Program-made: the position numbers and the translations under genes
Source: Rhizobium sp. 2MFCol3.1
GTDB lineage: Bacteria > Pseudomonadota > Alphaproteobacteria > Rhizobiales > Rhizobiaceae
Assembly (NCBI RefSeq): GCF_000377565.1
Contig: NZ_KB898369.1
Coordinates: 80,935-144,934, forward strand
Direction of reading: 5' to 3'
Length of the DNA: 64,000 nucleotides
Shown: piece after piece, positions 37,114 through 45,877 of the stretch
How the letters are laid out: every line of letters begins with the position of its first letter
Position numbering within the stretch: position 1 is the first letter of the stretch
Notes under the pieces: generated by a model
The model's database searches: none
Seen by the model: only the letters and a program-made list of their open reading frames with translations
Told to the model about the DNA's origin: nothing

Positions 37114-37306
37114 CGAGTTCGCGCTCCTCCTCGATAACAGACAGCCGGGCGTTTGCCGCGTCGAGTACAGCCGTAAGGAACTCGACGCGCGTCCAACCGA
37201 CGAGATGGGCCTCTTCGACGAGGAGCTGGATCGCGTCGTCGACCGTCTGATCGAGCTCGACTTTGCGTTCCACTGTGTTCAGGCTAGTGGTTGGAGGATC
37301 TATCAT
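37097..37306 (-). CDS. Small acidic hypothetical protein
   Basis: A 69-residue helical protein (VDDAIQLLVEEAHLVGWTRV, then EFLTAVLDAANARLSVIEEE). It begins 27 bases after the DUF2934 gene ends and is probably in the same transcript. Similar short proteins are annotated as hypothetical in rhizobia. No function known. Confidence 0.6.
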   Translation of the reverse strand: MIDPPTTSLNTVERKVELDQTVDDAIQLLVEEAHLVGWTRVEFLTAVLDAANARLSVIEEERELDEGSA

Positions 37307-37333
37307 CGTGACTTGTGAGTTGGCCGCGCAGGA

Positions 37334-37582
37334 TCACTTGTTTTCGGAAGCGAGTTCGCCGGGCTTGAAGCTTCCCTGTCGGTTCGAAGGGACCGCGTCG
37401 GAGGATGTCTCGCTTTCGTCCGGCGGAACGACGCCACCATGATCCGACGGCCGATTTTGGTCGACGGCTGAATTTGAACGGTGAGCTTCTTCCGCTTCGC
37501 GCCAATGGCGTTCGTGCTGCCCTTCAGGACGACCTTCTTCCTCCCACCGATTGTATGCCGCCTTACGGATTTCCTCGTCCAT
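37334..37582 (-). CDS. DUF2934 domain protein
   Basis: An 82-residue protein with the DUF2934 module at the very N-terminus: MDEEIRKAAYNRWEEEGRPE, then QHERHWREAEEA. A disordered, Ser/Pro-rich tail follows. AAGGAG precedes the ATG. It is the second DUF2934 gene in the window (the other is at 23782) and heads a possible three-gene unit. Confidence 0.82.
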   Translation of the reverse strand: MDEEIRKAAYNRWEEEGRPEGQHERHWREAEEAHRSNSAVDQNRPSDHGGVVPPDESETSSDAVPSNRQGSFKPGELASENK

Positions 37583-38015
37583 GATCGTCTCCTTGGTTAG
37601 AGCTGGCGTGCCTGATCTTTAGCCTTTTGAGACACCAGTGCTCAGGCATTCGGGTTTGGCGTCGTGCCTTTGGCGCTCATGCGACGGCCTCAGCTTTCTG
37701 ATCTTTGGTCTCGACATCCGCCATCATTGCGATTTTCTCGTAAACGCACGAACGGCCTGATCGATACGGTACGCTACCGGACGGTGCGGCGTACCGTCGT
37801 TGCCACACGTGGCGATAGGTTTTTCCTTTAAGCCTTGCAGCGGAGTGCAGAGTGCTGGCCAGCGGCGACTTTCGCACGATCCCGCGCGCCGCCTCTCGAT
37901 GTTCGAAGTGTTCACCCTTATCGGAAAGTCGCAGGTGTGTAGCACGCGTGCGCAACACGGGCGCCAGATCAACAGATTCTATGAAGGGGCCGCTTAAACA
38001 AGGAGTACGCAACGG

Positions 38016-38555
38016 ATGAATTTCTGGTATCGCCGGGAACTTCGGTTTGTCGCCCAAGTTTTCAGGCCGACGACCATGCTACCCGTCGTTCAGCCGCCTC
38101 CCTCCCATGCGGCGATAGAAAGCCCTCCCGGTAGCCTGGGAGAGCTTTCTTTTAGCCAAATGTTAGCGAGCGTCTCCAGCGAGAACCGGATCGCAGTGGA
38201 AAGTCTTATTTACGAACAACGAAGAGAGATGCGAATGCGGTGGCGTTCTTGGCTCACAGTCCTCGGCACCTGGACGGCAAGTCCGATTGCATTTGGCATC
38301 GTGCTGATCTACGCGCTTTCGTGGTTCCTCTTCAGCCCGGAGACGCTAGAATGGCACGGGTTTGCCACGCTCGCCACATGGTGTATGACCCTGTTTATCC
38401 AGCGGGCCGAGCATCGCGACACGCAGGCGATCCATGCCAAGCTCGACGAACTCCTTCACGCGCATGGCGAGGCCCGCAACGAGATCACCAAGCTCGACGA
38501 GAAAGAACCGGAGCAGATAGAGCAGTTTCGGGACAGGCACACTTCGAACGACTAA
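38016..38555 (+). CDS. Low-affinity iron permease family membrane protein
   Basis: A 179-residue protein. After about 75 polar residues come two membrane segments (WTASPIAFGIVLIYALSWFL and HGFATLATWCMTLFI), then the family hallmark FIQRAEHRDTQAIHAKLDEL and an acidic C-terminus. This matches the small two-helix PF04120 family named 'low affinity iron permease', where the transport role is unproven in bacteria. AAGGAG lies 12 bases upstream of the ATG. Confidence 0.82.
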   Translation: MNFWYRRELRFVAQVFRPTTMLPVVQPPPSHAAIESPPGSLGELSFSQMLASVSSENRIAVESLIYEQRREMRMRWRSWLTVLGTWTASPIAFGIVLIYALSWFLFSPETLEWHGFATLATWCMTLFIQRAEHRDTQAIHAKLDELLHAHGEARNEITKLDEKEPEQIEQFRDRHTSND

Positions 38556-38735
38556 TAATTTCTGGCGTCTTGAATCAGCGCCTGGCTAAAAGCGCCTGAT
38601 GTCAGGTCGTTTGTGACCGTGTTATGGGCACGAACCCCCTTCCGGAACTCATCTGCGAAAGGCACTCTTTCATTGTACAACGCAGATCGCCCCACCTCAT
38701 CCGAGGCGCCTGACTATCTGCTGTGACCTTGTCAA

Positions 38736-39260
38736 CTACCGTGCGAGCTGCTTCGTCATCTCGATCATCGTTGGCTCGAAGCCTTGTGATGCGAACAATC
38801 GCTGCGCGGCGCCATTGCGATGTGCCGTCGACAAAACCACCTGGGTCGCACCCATCGCCCCAAGCGTTCTTACCGCTGCAGCGAGAAGCATGCGCCCAAC
38901 GCCCTTTCGCCGCTGACCGGCGTCGACGAAGACGTCGTGTATCACGCCCGCCGGACCGCGCAAAGCCATGTAGTCGTGCCCTTCGACGGCCGCATAGGCG
39001 TATCCAACCGCAGTACCCTCTACCTCCGCCACAAGAACCATCACGTCCGACTTGCCGAGCTGGCTGCACAGGTGGTTCGCATACATGCTGGGGGTGTAGG
39101 GGCCCGGCGAGATGAAGCGCGAGCTGTCCCAGTCGTGATGAAGCTGCATAAGATCAGCGCCAAACCGACCGAGGATGTTCATGTCTTCTTTGGTCGCGAA
39201 CCGAATACTCGCGTAGCGCTGCAAGTTCGGTTCATTGTCAATTCCACTGTGAAGCGTCAC
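38736..39260 (-). CDS. GNAT-family N-acetyltransferase
   Basis: A 174-residue acetyltransferase. SIRFATKEDMNIL is the first strand and helix, VMVLVAEVEGTAVGYAYA the central strands, HDVFVDAGQRRKGVGRMLL the acetyl-CoA pyrophosphate loop (Q/RxxGxG/A), and TAHRNGAAQRLFASQGFEP the C-terminal motif. The start is GTG 39260 with GGAG upstream. The substrate cannot be predicted. Confidence 0.88.
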   Translation of the reverse strand: MTLHSGIDNEPNLQRYASIRFATKEDMNILGRFGADLMQLHHDWDSSRFISPGPYTPSMYANHLCSQLGKSDVMVLVAEVEGTAVGYAYAAVEGHDYMALRGPAGVIHDVFVDAGQRRKGVGRMLLAAAVRTLGAMGATQVVLSTAHRNGAAQRLFASQGFEPTMIEMTKQLAR

Positions 39261-39351
39261 CTAAAATTACTCCTGCTATCGTCTGCAATCACAAGAACAT
39301 AGAAGGCGGGGGAAGGTTGCAGCGCACCCGTGTCTGTCATTGAAGGGTCGG

Positions 39352-39648
39352 CTAAAGTGCCTCTCGCGGATGCCTATGATATAAGGTGGTGGTAAGGCCG
39401 ACGGCGCGCAATGCGATGTCCTCAGCAAAGGCGATTTGGCTTGTTGCAAGCTCTTTAGCGGTCGAAAGAACACCTGCACCAGCCGAGCGGAGCGATGTCG
39501 GTAAGGACGACGTGGATGCACGTCGCGTTTCGGGTAAGACGACCGCCTCGTTATCGTCGCCCGCTTCCAAAGGCGCAAAACCTGCACCCTCTGCAAGGTC
39601 AATAGCGAGCAGTAGAAGCGGCTCGTTCTTGACCTGCAGAATTTGCAC
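39352..39648 (-). pseudogene. Decayed single-domain response regulator
   Basis: The N-terminus (EPLLLLAIDLAEGAGFAPLE, then AGDDNEAVVL) is clearly a receiver domain, with the usual VEDEP acidic pair changed to VKNEP. After residue about 40 the receiver likeness moves to another frame (VHVVLTDIAPLG contains the phospho-acceptor motif), so the gene is frameshifted. Single-domain receivers of this type often act in the PhyR/general stress network. Confidence 0.55.
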
Positions 39649-39884
39649 TACATGCCGTAATCTGCATCAAAGCCATTCTATAGAACGCGACTTGCCTGCG
39701 ACGTCTCGGTTGCAACGGATTACAACCGAGCGTTCGACGAAACGGCCGCATCCAAGCAGCGTTCAGCCCTACCGGAAAACGGCTCGGAGCTTTTAAGGGC
39801 AATGATCGCCGTTGTTTGACTGCACGATCCTGGCGGTTCCAGCGGACTTTTTCTGGGCTGATTTTCAAAGGAGATCAGCACGTT

Positions 39885-39909
39885 GGAACAAAAGGCTTCC
39901 TCGAAGGTT
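39885..39909 (+). promoter_or_regulatory. EcfG-type promoter of the 39.9-42.0 kb operon
   Basis: GGAAC at 39885-39889, 17 bases, GTT at 39907-39909, 37 bases before the ATG at 39947. Confidence 0.7.
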
Positions 39910-39946
39910 TTGGTGCCACTCACAGTTCCGTGATGGAGGTAAAGTC

Positions 39947-40846
39947 ATGACCGAACCCGTTTCAACAGTCGCGCATGTCCACACCCGCGACGCCAATCCC
40001 TATATCGCGCTGACCAAGGCCTCGTGGGGAGCGATTTTTGCCGGCGTCGCCGTTGCCCTCGTGGTTCAGCTGCTTCTGAACTTGCTCGGTGCTGGCATCG
40101 GCGCTGCAGTCATCGATCCTGGCACCACCGACAATCCGAGCGCCGCCACCCTCTCCGTCAGCACCGCGGTGTGGTTTGTCGTCTCCGGTCTCATTGCCTC
40201 TTTCGGCGGAGGATATGTTGCAAGCCGTCTTTGCGGCCGTCCGGTCGGCTCGACCGGCGCGCTTCATGGCCTCACCACCTGGGCCGTCACCACGCTGGTT
40301 GTCGTTTATCTCCTGACGACATCGGTTGGCGCTCTCGTCGGCGGTGTCTTTTCCGGGCTTGGCGGTATTGTCTCCGCTGCAGGTTCGAGTGTAGCGACGG
40401 CGGCAACCACCGCTGCGCCGGCGCTGGCTACTGCAAGTGATCCGATGGCGGGTATCGAGCAGAACATCCGTGATGCTTCCGGGGGCAACGACCCCGCCGC
40501 GCTCCGCGACGCCGCAGTCACTTCCGTGCGAGCCGCTGTAACCGGCGATCAGGCGAAGGCGGAAGAAGCGCGCAACCGCGCAGCTGACGCCATCGCCAAG
40601 GCGCAAAGCATTCCGGTCGACCAGGCTAAGCAGCAGGTCGCACAGTACGAACAGCAGTACAAGGACGCGGTCGCCAAGGCGAAGGAGCAGGCAACTGAAG
40701 CGGCCAAGACCGCGGCCACAGCCTTCTCGGCAGGCGCAATCCTGGCGTTCATCGCTCTCGCGGTCGGCGCTATTGCGGCATGGGTTGGCGGTTCGGTTGG
40801 CACGACGCACGTCGGCCGCGACGACGACATGTACATCGCGCGTTGA
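39947..40846 (+). CDS. PhnA-like multi-pass membrane protein
   Basis: A 299-residue protein. N-terminal membrane helices lie at about residues 25-50, 75-95 and 115-150 (GAIFAGVAVALVVQLLLNLL and others). A long Ala/Lys/Glu-rich coiled-coil-like stretch follows (AEEARNRAADAIAKAQSIPV), then a last membrane helix (AGAILAFIALAVGAIAAWVG). Proteins of this layout are often annotated 'PhnA-like' in rhizobia; function unknown. GGAGG precedes the ATG at 39947. It is first gene of a stress-promoter operon with DUF3597 and YidB-like genes. Confidence 0.72.
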   Translation: MTEPVSTVAHVHTRDANPYIALTKASWGAIFAGVAVALVVQLLLNLLGAGIGAAVIDPGTTDNPSAATLSVSTAVWFVVSGLIASFGGGYVASRLCGRPVGSTGALHGLTTWAVTTLVVVYLLTTSVGALVGGVFSGLGGIVSAAGSSVATAATTAAPALATASDPMAGIEQNIRDASGGNDPAALRDAAVTSVRAAVTGDQAKAEEARNRAADAIAKAQSIPVDQAKQQVAQYEQQYKDAVAKAKEQATEAAKTAATAFSAGAILAFIALAVGAIAAWVGGSVGTTHVGRDDDMYIAR

Positions 40847-40860
40847 ACTTAGCCAAAACC

Positions 40861-40878
40861 GGGAGCCATCCGGCTCCC
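40861..40878 (+). repeat. Intercistronic hairpin
   Basis: GGGAGCC (40861-40867) and GGCTCCC (40872-40878) flank a four-base loop between the first two operon genes. No T-run follows, so it is more likely an mRNA stability or attenuation element than a full terminator. Confidence 0.5.
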
Positions 40879-40900
40879 TGCTACGACGAAGGGACGAACA

Positions 40901-41398
40901 ATGAGCATTTTCGACCGTATCAAGCACGCCATCTTCGGCGAGGCGCACGCCGCCTCCGTTCCGCAGCCGTCGACAGGCGGGACGACTGATACCTCACCTG
41001 CCCCGCAGGTTCGGCCCGCCTCCTCGGCGCCCGCGCCCGCCGCCACGGCGGGGAACACGTCTGCGTCCGCGGAGCAGATGGCTTCGCCCGCGCCATCGCA
41101 GGAGCGCTCGCCGCAGCAGGCCGACACAACGCCGCGACCTTCGGTCGACATCGAGCCCATCCTCGACGCTGCGGTCCAGAAGTCCGGCCACAAGCTGGAC
41201 TGGCGTCATTCGATCGTCGACCTGATGAAGGCCCTTGGAATGGACGCCAGCCTCGAAGAGCGCAAGGAACTCGCCCACGAACTTGGCTATTCCGGCGACG
41301 CCCACGACAGCGCCAAGATGAACATGTTCCTGCACAAAGCGTTGATGAAGAAGCTCGCGGAAAATGGCGGGAAGGTTCCCGCCGACCTGCTCGATTAG
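40901..41398 (+). CDS. DUF3597 domain protein
   Basis: A 165-residue protein. The N-terminal MSIFDRIKHAIFG helix is followed by a Pro/Ala/Ser-rich linker (residues about 20-80). The conserved domain comes last: KLDWRHSIVDLMKALGMDAS, then RKELAHELGYSGD and LMKKLAENGGKVP, typical of DUF3597. Function unknown; the family is found in stress-responsive alphaproteobacterial operons. Second gene of the 39.9 kb operon. Confidence 0.88.
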   Translation: MSIFDRIKHAIFGEAHAASVPQPSTGGTTDTSPAPQVRPASSAPAPAATAGNTSASAEQMASPAPSQERSPQQADTTPRPSVDIEPILDAAVQKSGHKLDWRHSIVDLMKALGMDASLEERKELAHELGYSGDAHDSAKMNMFLHKALMKKLAENGGKVPADLLD

Positions 41399-41500
41399 AT
41401 TTAACGAGCGTCCGGTTCGTCAGCTTACTGGTCGGCTTGTTGTTCGGCGTGGCGACCAGATCGAGTGACAATAGCCGCCTGTTAATGAAGGAGATACAAG

Positions 41501-42046
41501 ATGATGAGTGGACCATTGAAAGCCCTGTTGGGCGTGATCGCCGTTGCTGGCTATCAGAACCGCGACAAGATTGCGGAATTCCTCCGCGGTATCCAGAACC
41601 ACCCTCACAACGGTTCGCGAGCGCCCCAGAGCGAAAGCCAGGGCCAACAGGCCGGCGGGCTCGGCGGTCTTTTTAGCGGACCCGGCGGCTTCGGCGATCT
41701 TCTCGGTGGCCTGACGACTGGCGGCATCCTTAGCGGCGGTCTGGGTGACCTCCTGAAAACCTTCCAGCAAAACGGCCACGCGGACAAGGCTGAATCGTGG
41801 ATCAAACCTGGACCGAACACGGAAATCGACAGCGGCCAGCTCTCCGAGGCCCTTGGCCCAGACATCTTGAACGAGCTCGCCGCCAAGACAGGGATGTCGC
41901 ATGAGGAGATCGTCGATCGGCTCAGCCGCGATCTCCCGAAGGCCGTCGATGACCTCACACCCGACGGCCGGGTTCCGGATGCAGACGAAGCATCGTTAAA
42001 AGCCGCAGGTGCAACTTCCGATAATGGTTCCACGACGATGGCCTGA
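41501..42046 (+). CDS. YidB-like / DUF937 protein
   Basis: A 181-residue protein. A short N-terminal helix is followed by a Gly-rich segment (GGLGGLFSGPGGFGDLLGGL), then the YidB-type domain: FQQNGHADKAESWIKPGPNT, ALGPDILNELAAKTGMSHEE, and a C-terminal LPKAVDDLTPDGRVP. AAGGAGATACAAG precedes the ATG. It ends the operon started at 39947. Confidence 0.85.
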   Translation: MMSGPLKALLGVIAVAGYQNRDKIAEFLRGIQNHPHNGSRAPQSESQGQQAGGLGGLFSGPGGFGDLLGGLTTGGILSGGLGDLLKTFQQNGHADKAESWIKPGPNTEIDSGQLSEALGPDILNELAAKTGMSHEEIVDRLSRDLPKAVDDLTPDGRVPDADEASLKAAGATSDNGSTTMA

Positions 42047-43021
42047 CATCATGCCGGGCGGGAAGAATTCATTGAAACCAAGCAGGAGGTCCTCGCCCCC
42101 CGAAGGCGTCCAGGTCCATGGCGTCTTCAGCGTGGGTTGTGGATAACACAGGGGTATAGAGTGGATCGTACTCACGCTCTTCCTGTCGCCTGCGTGCTGC
42201 GCCTTTTCGCTCGGGGCGGCATTTACTTAAAGAGCAGGGTTTCGTTTCTGGCGGTAAGATCGAATTGCCGTCCATTCCAGCTGGAATACTTCAGATGAGA
42301 TGCAGGTGACGCTCGCTGCCGGGACAGTGATGCAAACAGTACTTGTAGACGCGAGTTTTCTGGATGCGTTTTCTCGCGAAGGTATCGACCCTCCTCAAAA
42401 AGGCGCTCTGCAAAAAGAACGGTCGCATCGGTGACGTCTTCGGGTCGGGTGCGTCTTGCCCCTCGAAACTCGTGTTCCGTCTGCAGATTTGGGAGCCGGC
42501 CTGTCCTTCGTGATCGGTATCGGAAACGAGGTCGACGAGCATTCCACCATCATTCGGAGCCGTCATGGACGCCGTAGTCCGCGGGCTTGCGATACTTCAC
42601 CCTGCTCGTCACCATGCGCCTGTGCCACCGCCGGGCACCTTGCGGCAATGCCCCCCTTTTGATCCGGAGATCGCTCTCGCCATCTCGGAGATCACTCAGC
42701 AGGCGATGATGGGAGATGACTTGTCCATTACGATTGCGGTCCTCCTTGTTCTCACGCTGTTCACGAACACCATCGGAGTTTCGTAAGGACGCTCGCCTTT
42801 ATGACTGCAAGGTGTTTTGCAATGCAGGCGGCCTCGCCGTCGATCGCACGACTTGAACCGTGCCACAACCCTGCGAACGGAACCGGCGCAGCGCCGCAAG
42901 CGCTCTGTAGACGAGGCCTGCAATTTAACGTCAATCAGCCTTGCCCTGTTTAGACGGAATATCCCAAAAATAGCTTATCGCCCCCTGGCTGATTTCGTGC
43001 ACACAGACGTCGAGCCTCCCG
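42047..43021. other. Long stretch without a convincing gene
   Basis: Nearly 1 kb. A 44-codon frame from ATG 42300 (MQVTLAAGTVMQTVLVDASF) and a hydrophobic tail near 42706-42786 (DLSITIAVLLVLTLFTN) look like pieces of small genes, but neither has a ribosome site. Probably decayed sequence. Confidence 0.35.
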
Positions 43022-43195
43022 ATGGCTGCCACGGTCGTCTCTCCTCAATTGCTGATCTATCGCCGTGGAGGTTGGGTACGGACAATCTGCAAATCGCATC
43101 AGCGCCAATCGTTGGCCTGCCTCGATACCAAGGAAGAGGCCCAAGGAATCAAAGTTAAGGCCTTCAAACTCTTGCAATACACGACAGAGGCTTGA
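43022..43195 (+). CDS. Small hypothetical protein
   Basis: A 57-residue frame MAATVVSPQLLIYRRGGWVR, then ACLDTKEEAQGIKVKAFKLL. It has the strand-strand-helix look of short rhizobial proteins that begin with a 'GGW' turn. There is no clear ribosome site, so it may be a remnant. Confidence 0.4.
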   Translation: MAATVVSPQLLIYRRGGWVRTICKSHQRQSLACLDTKEEAQGIKVKAFKLLQYTTEA

Positions 43196-43408
43196 GGTTT
43201 GACGAGACCAAGCCGAAGACCGCGAGGCCGATTGGGAGACGACCGCGATGTTTCTGGTTGTGCCATTAATCGTGGACGGCGACCGAGCCCTTTGTTTCGA
43301 CGCGCCACATCGACAGACGAAGACATTTCCGACAAGCACTCGACGGCTCAGAGCTGCGGAACTTTTCCATCGACCCGTCATTTTCTTGATACACGCTGGA
43401 GAAACCGG

Positions 43409-43543
43409 ATGTTTGCCCTTCTTACGATCCTGACCGCCCTTATCGCAGCCATGTTCCTTGGGCTGGTCGCCTCGACCTTGCGCGAATTGCGACACGAGGC
43501 TGTCGAAGTCGACGCGGAAGCGGTTAGGAAATCTGGCGGTTAG
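43409..43543 (+). CDS. 44-residue membrane protein
   Basis: MFALLTILTALIAAMFLGLV, then ASTLRELRHEAVEVDAEAVR: one membrane helix followed by a charged cytoplasmic helix. GGAGA lies five bases before the ATG. It ends three bases before the DUF6894 gene. GGAAC upstream at 43350 has ATT instead of GTT at the -10 position. Confidence 0.6.
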   Translation: MFALLTILTALIAAMFLGLVASTLRELRHEAVEVDAEAVRKSGG

Positions 43544-43546
43544 GCG

Positions 43547-43777
43547 ATGCCCAAACCCTCCCGCCTCCAACGTTTTCACTTCAATATCCGTAAGAACGGC
43601 AATTTGCTGATTGATCGCGATGGCGTACTGCTTCCCGATATTGGAGACGCGATCGCGGAGGCCCTGCTCTGCGCGCAGCTGCAACGGGCTCCTTCGCAGG
43701 GCGGCGGGTCTGGCCGGAAGCTCTTCGAAATCATGGACGGCAGCGGCAAGCTGCTGGCGACCGTGCCGATCGACTGA
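43547..43777 (+). CDS. DUF6894-type small protein
   Basis: A 76-residue protein starting MPKPSRLQRFHFNIRKNGNL, then IDRDGVLLPDIGDAIAEALL and FEIMDGSGKLLATVP. This pattern (short strands FHxRxG, DxxGxxLPD, a helix, then FEIxDxxGxxLATVP) is that of DUF6894, frequent in Rhizobiales. It is likely co-transcribed with the membrane protein just upstream. Confidence 0.75.
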   Translation: MPKPSRLQRFHFNIRKNGNLLIDRDGVLLPDIGDAIAEALLCAQLQRAPSQGGGSGRKLFEIMDGSGKLLATVPID

Positions 43778-44283
43778 GAACTCAGTTCGTCTCACCGCGA
43801 TTTTCAGCGGGTGCTGCCGCTCTCACCGCTGCAACACTTCCGCCGTGAGCCGCGCGATGTCGATCCACGTTCCCAAAGAAATCAAGCCCGCAATGCCGGC
43901 GACCTCAATAGAGTACCTTGTGGCGCCGACGTTTGTATCAGCGTGCGTCGACCACGACTTTGGTCGTTGAGCTTACCTTCGGCGTCCTGGTTGTCGAACA
44001 CCACCAGCTGCGCATCTTACTTCTGTCAGGGCTCGACGGGCTCCCAGGTAAGAGCATAGCGATGTCTGGCTTGTGCGGGGTGATGACGACGAACTTTTTT
44101 CTGAAGGAGGCGCGCGAAAAGCTCGGCCTATTCCAGTAAACGGCGAGCTTACCATAATCGATGTGGAGCAGGCGCCTCCGCAAGGAGGACGACCGGCTGT
44201 ACGCTAGTAGACACGCGGCCTGAAGTCGTTGAAACACCTTTTCAATCCTCCCATATATGAAGAAACCTAAGAGGATGAATATC
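43778..44283. other. Intergenic stretch with a possible receiver-like scrap
   Basis: Plus-strand codons near 43978-44040 read VLVVEHHQLRILLLSGLDG, vaguely like the start of a receiver domain, without continuation. No convincing gene. Confidence 0.3.
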
Positions 44284-44454
44284 ATGGTAAGCAGGATCAG
44301 GAAGACCCTGACCGTGCAACAGCGCATGGCGGCCTTCGAACACACGAACAAGATTGCGGCCGACGTCGCAGTTGGAGAGCGCCGACTTCGTGAAGAGAAA
44401 AACGAGCGCCTCCGCAAGCTGCGGATTGCGGCCGCCAACAGATCTTCACAATGA
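44284..44454 (+). CDS. Small basic helical protein, KTxxLRxxRL family (copy 2)
   Basis: A 56-residue protein starting MVSRIRKTLTVQQRMAAFEH, ending with EKNERLRKLRIAAANRSSQ. The KNxxLRxxRI pattern matches the genes at 7720 and 58064. ATG 44284 is preferred because AAGAGGA lies about nine bases upstream; ATG 44275 is possible. Predicted to be one long basic helix, possibly nucleic-acid binding. Confidence 0.6.
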   Translation: MVSRIRKTLTVQQRMAAFEHTNKIAADVAVGERRLREEKNERLRKLRIAAANRSSQ

Positions 44455-44510
44455 ACCAATGTGGAAACGCTGAAGTAACAAACCCATCCTCGCAGCACTC
44501 GGAGTAAAGT

Positions 44511-44717
44511 ATGGATCACATCAATATCGAAACGTTTTTGGACGATACTCGGCAGAAGCTCGGCTCACGCCTTCGCGAAGCACGCATTGCGAGAGAATAC
44601 AGCCTCGAGGATCTCGCGATTGCCACCGGCCTGACTGAAGCGGAGATCTCGGCCATCGAGGACGGAACGTCGACTAACACTCATCATGTGGAACGCATCG
44701 AGCACGCGCTCTGCTAG
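44511..44717 (+). CDS. Small XRE-type helix-turn-helix regulator
   Basis: A 68-residue protein. The HTH reads LGSRLREARIAREYSLEDLA, then IATGLTEAEISAIEDGTSTN. CGGAGTAAAG precedes the ATG. It is truncated to the DNA-binding domain alone, like phage or plasmid repressors. No partner toxin is adjacent. Confidence 0.75.
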   Translation: MDHINIETFLDDTRQKLGSRLREARIAREYSLEDLAIATGLTEAEISAIEDGTSTNTHHVERIEHALC

Positions 44718-44891
44718 GGAACTTTCGATTTGCTCCAGGTTGTCGCGCCGTTCATCAACCCTGGAGATAGGTATGAACCGCCGATGGAGCGCCGTTCCGT
44801 CTTCCGGTGGCGGCAAAGGCTTAATCAGGCTCGCAACCTCGTGAAGGAGGCAGCCTGCCAGCTCCCGCAAAGGTCCGGCAGGCCACGCCAA

Positions 44892-45815
44892 CTAAAGCGG
44901 CGATGAGATCATCCGCGTCCCCATTTCCCAAAGACGGAAAGCGTTCTGCGGATCGACCGCGTACCTTGCCACGCCCTTGAATGGCCCGGCTCCGCGCTTG
45001 TCGACGACAGGAGCTTCCTGGCAATCGTCGAAATATCTGCCGGAAACTCCCCCCACAAGCGGCGAGCCCGCGAGTAGCACCGACGTGGATGCTCCCTGCT
45101 CTATCGTCTTGCGGAGATGCTCGGGCGTTCGAAGGCCGCCAGTGTACTTTTGAAGCCCGGTTGCGATTGCTCCGGGGTTGAGAGCGTTCGACGTGATGCC
45201 ATCGCTGGCCCAATTATTGGTTATCCCCAAGGACATCAAAATGCAGGCCGTCTTCGATTGCCCATAGGCAAGTAGCGGATCGTAGGGAATGAAACGGAAG
45301 TCTGGATCATCCCAGAACACCGGCGCAAACAAGTTGCCGGTCGAGGCGACGGAAACGATGCGGGCGCCGTTCGCGCTGGCCAGATACTGGCGCAGGCCGA
45401 GCGCGAGCGCGAAATGCCCCAGATAGTTCGTGGCGAACTGCATCTCCTGTCCCTGCCCACTCCTTTGAAGCTCCGGAATGGCCATAACGCCAGCGTTGTT
45501 GATGAGGACGTGCAGGGGATCGTCCCAGCTTTCTGTGAACTCCCTGATGGAAGAAAAATCGGCGAGGTCGAGGCGACGAACGCTCAGCCGAGCGGCGGGC
45601 ATGGCTTGCCTCATCTTCGCGACAGCTCTCTCGGCGTCGTGCGGACGGCGGGCCGCGATCGTCACGGCCGCGCCTGCGGCAGCGAGAGCGCGGCTTGTTT
45701 CAAATCCGATGCCCGCGGCGCCTCCCGTCACAATGACATTTTGTCCGGAAAGGTCGACGCCTTCCAAGACCTCGGCGGCAGTGGACGAGAACCCAAATGG
45801 GATGGATGAAGCCAT
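44892..45815 (-). CDS. Short-chain dehydrogenase/reductase
   Basis: A 307-residue SDR of the retinol-dehydrogenase/WWOX-like type. The cofactor motif reads VIVTGGAAGIGFETSRAL, the structural motif LINNAGVM, the catalytic serine lies in IVSVASTGN and the YxxxK pair in AYGQSKTA. AAGGAGTAAGACC precedes the ATG at 45815. It is divergent from a LysR gene starting 62 bases away, which probably regulates it. Substrate unknown. Confidence 0.92.
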   Translation of the reverse strand: MASSIPFGFSSTAAEVLEGVDLSGQNVIVTGGAAGIGFETSRALAAAGAAVTIAARRPHDAERAVAKMRQAMPAARLSVRRLDLADFSSIREFTESWDDPLHVLINNAGVMAIPELQRSGQGQEMQFATNYLGHFALALGLRQYLASANGARIVSVASTGNLFAPVFWDDPDFRFIPYDPLLAYGQSKTACILMSLGITNNWASDGITSNALNPGAIATGLQKYTGGLRTPEHLRKTIEQGASTSVLLAGSPLVGGVSGRYFDDCQEAPVVDKRGAGPFKGVARYAVDPQNAFRLWEMGTRMISSPL

Positions 45816-45877
45816 GGTCTTACTCCTTCGAACATTCGACTTGCCCGGAAGATAAGCGCGTGGCATTCGTGAACTAG

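Noticed and set aside
37677..38057. 126-codon minus-strand frame
   Set aside because: Overlaps the start of the permease-family gene, has no ribosome site, and I could match it to nothing.
42950..43795. 281-codon open frame on the minus strand
   Set aside because: It runs antisense to three small genes that have ribosome sites or family likeness, and its own translation has no plausible domain.
43918..44139. Receiver-like frame VLVVEHHQLR
   Set aside because: Only about 15 residues resemble a receiver domain; too little to call a pseudogene.
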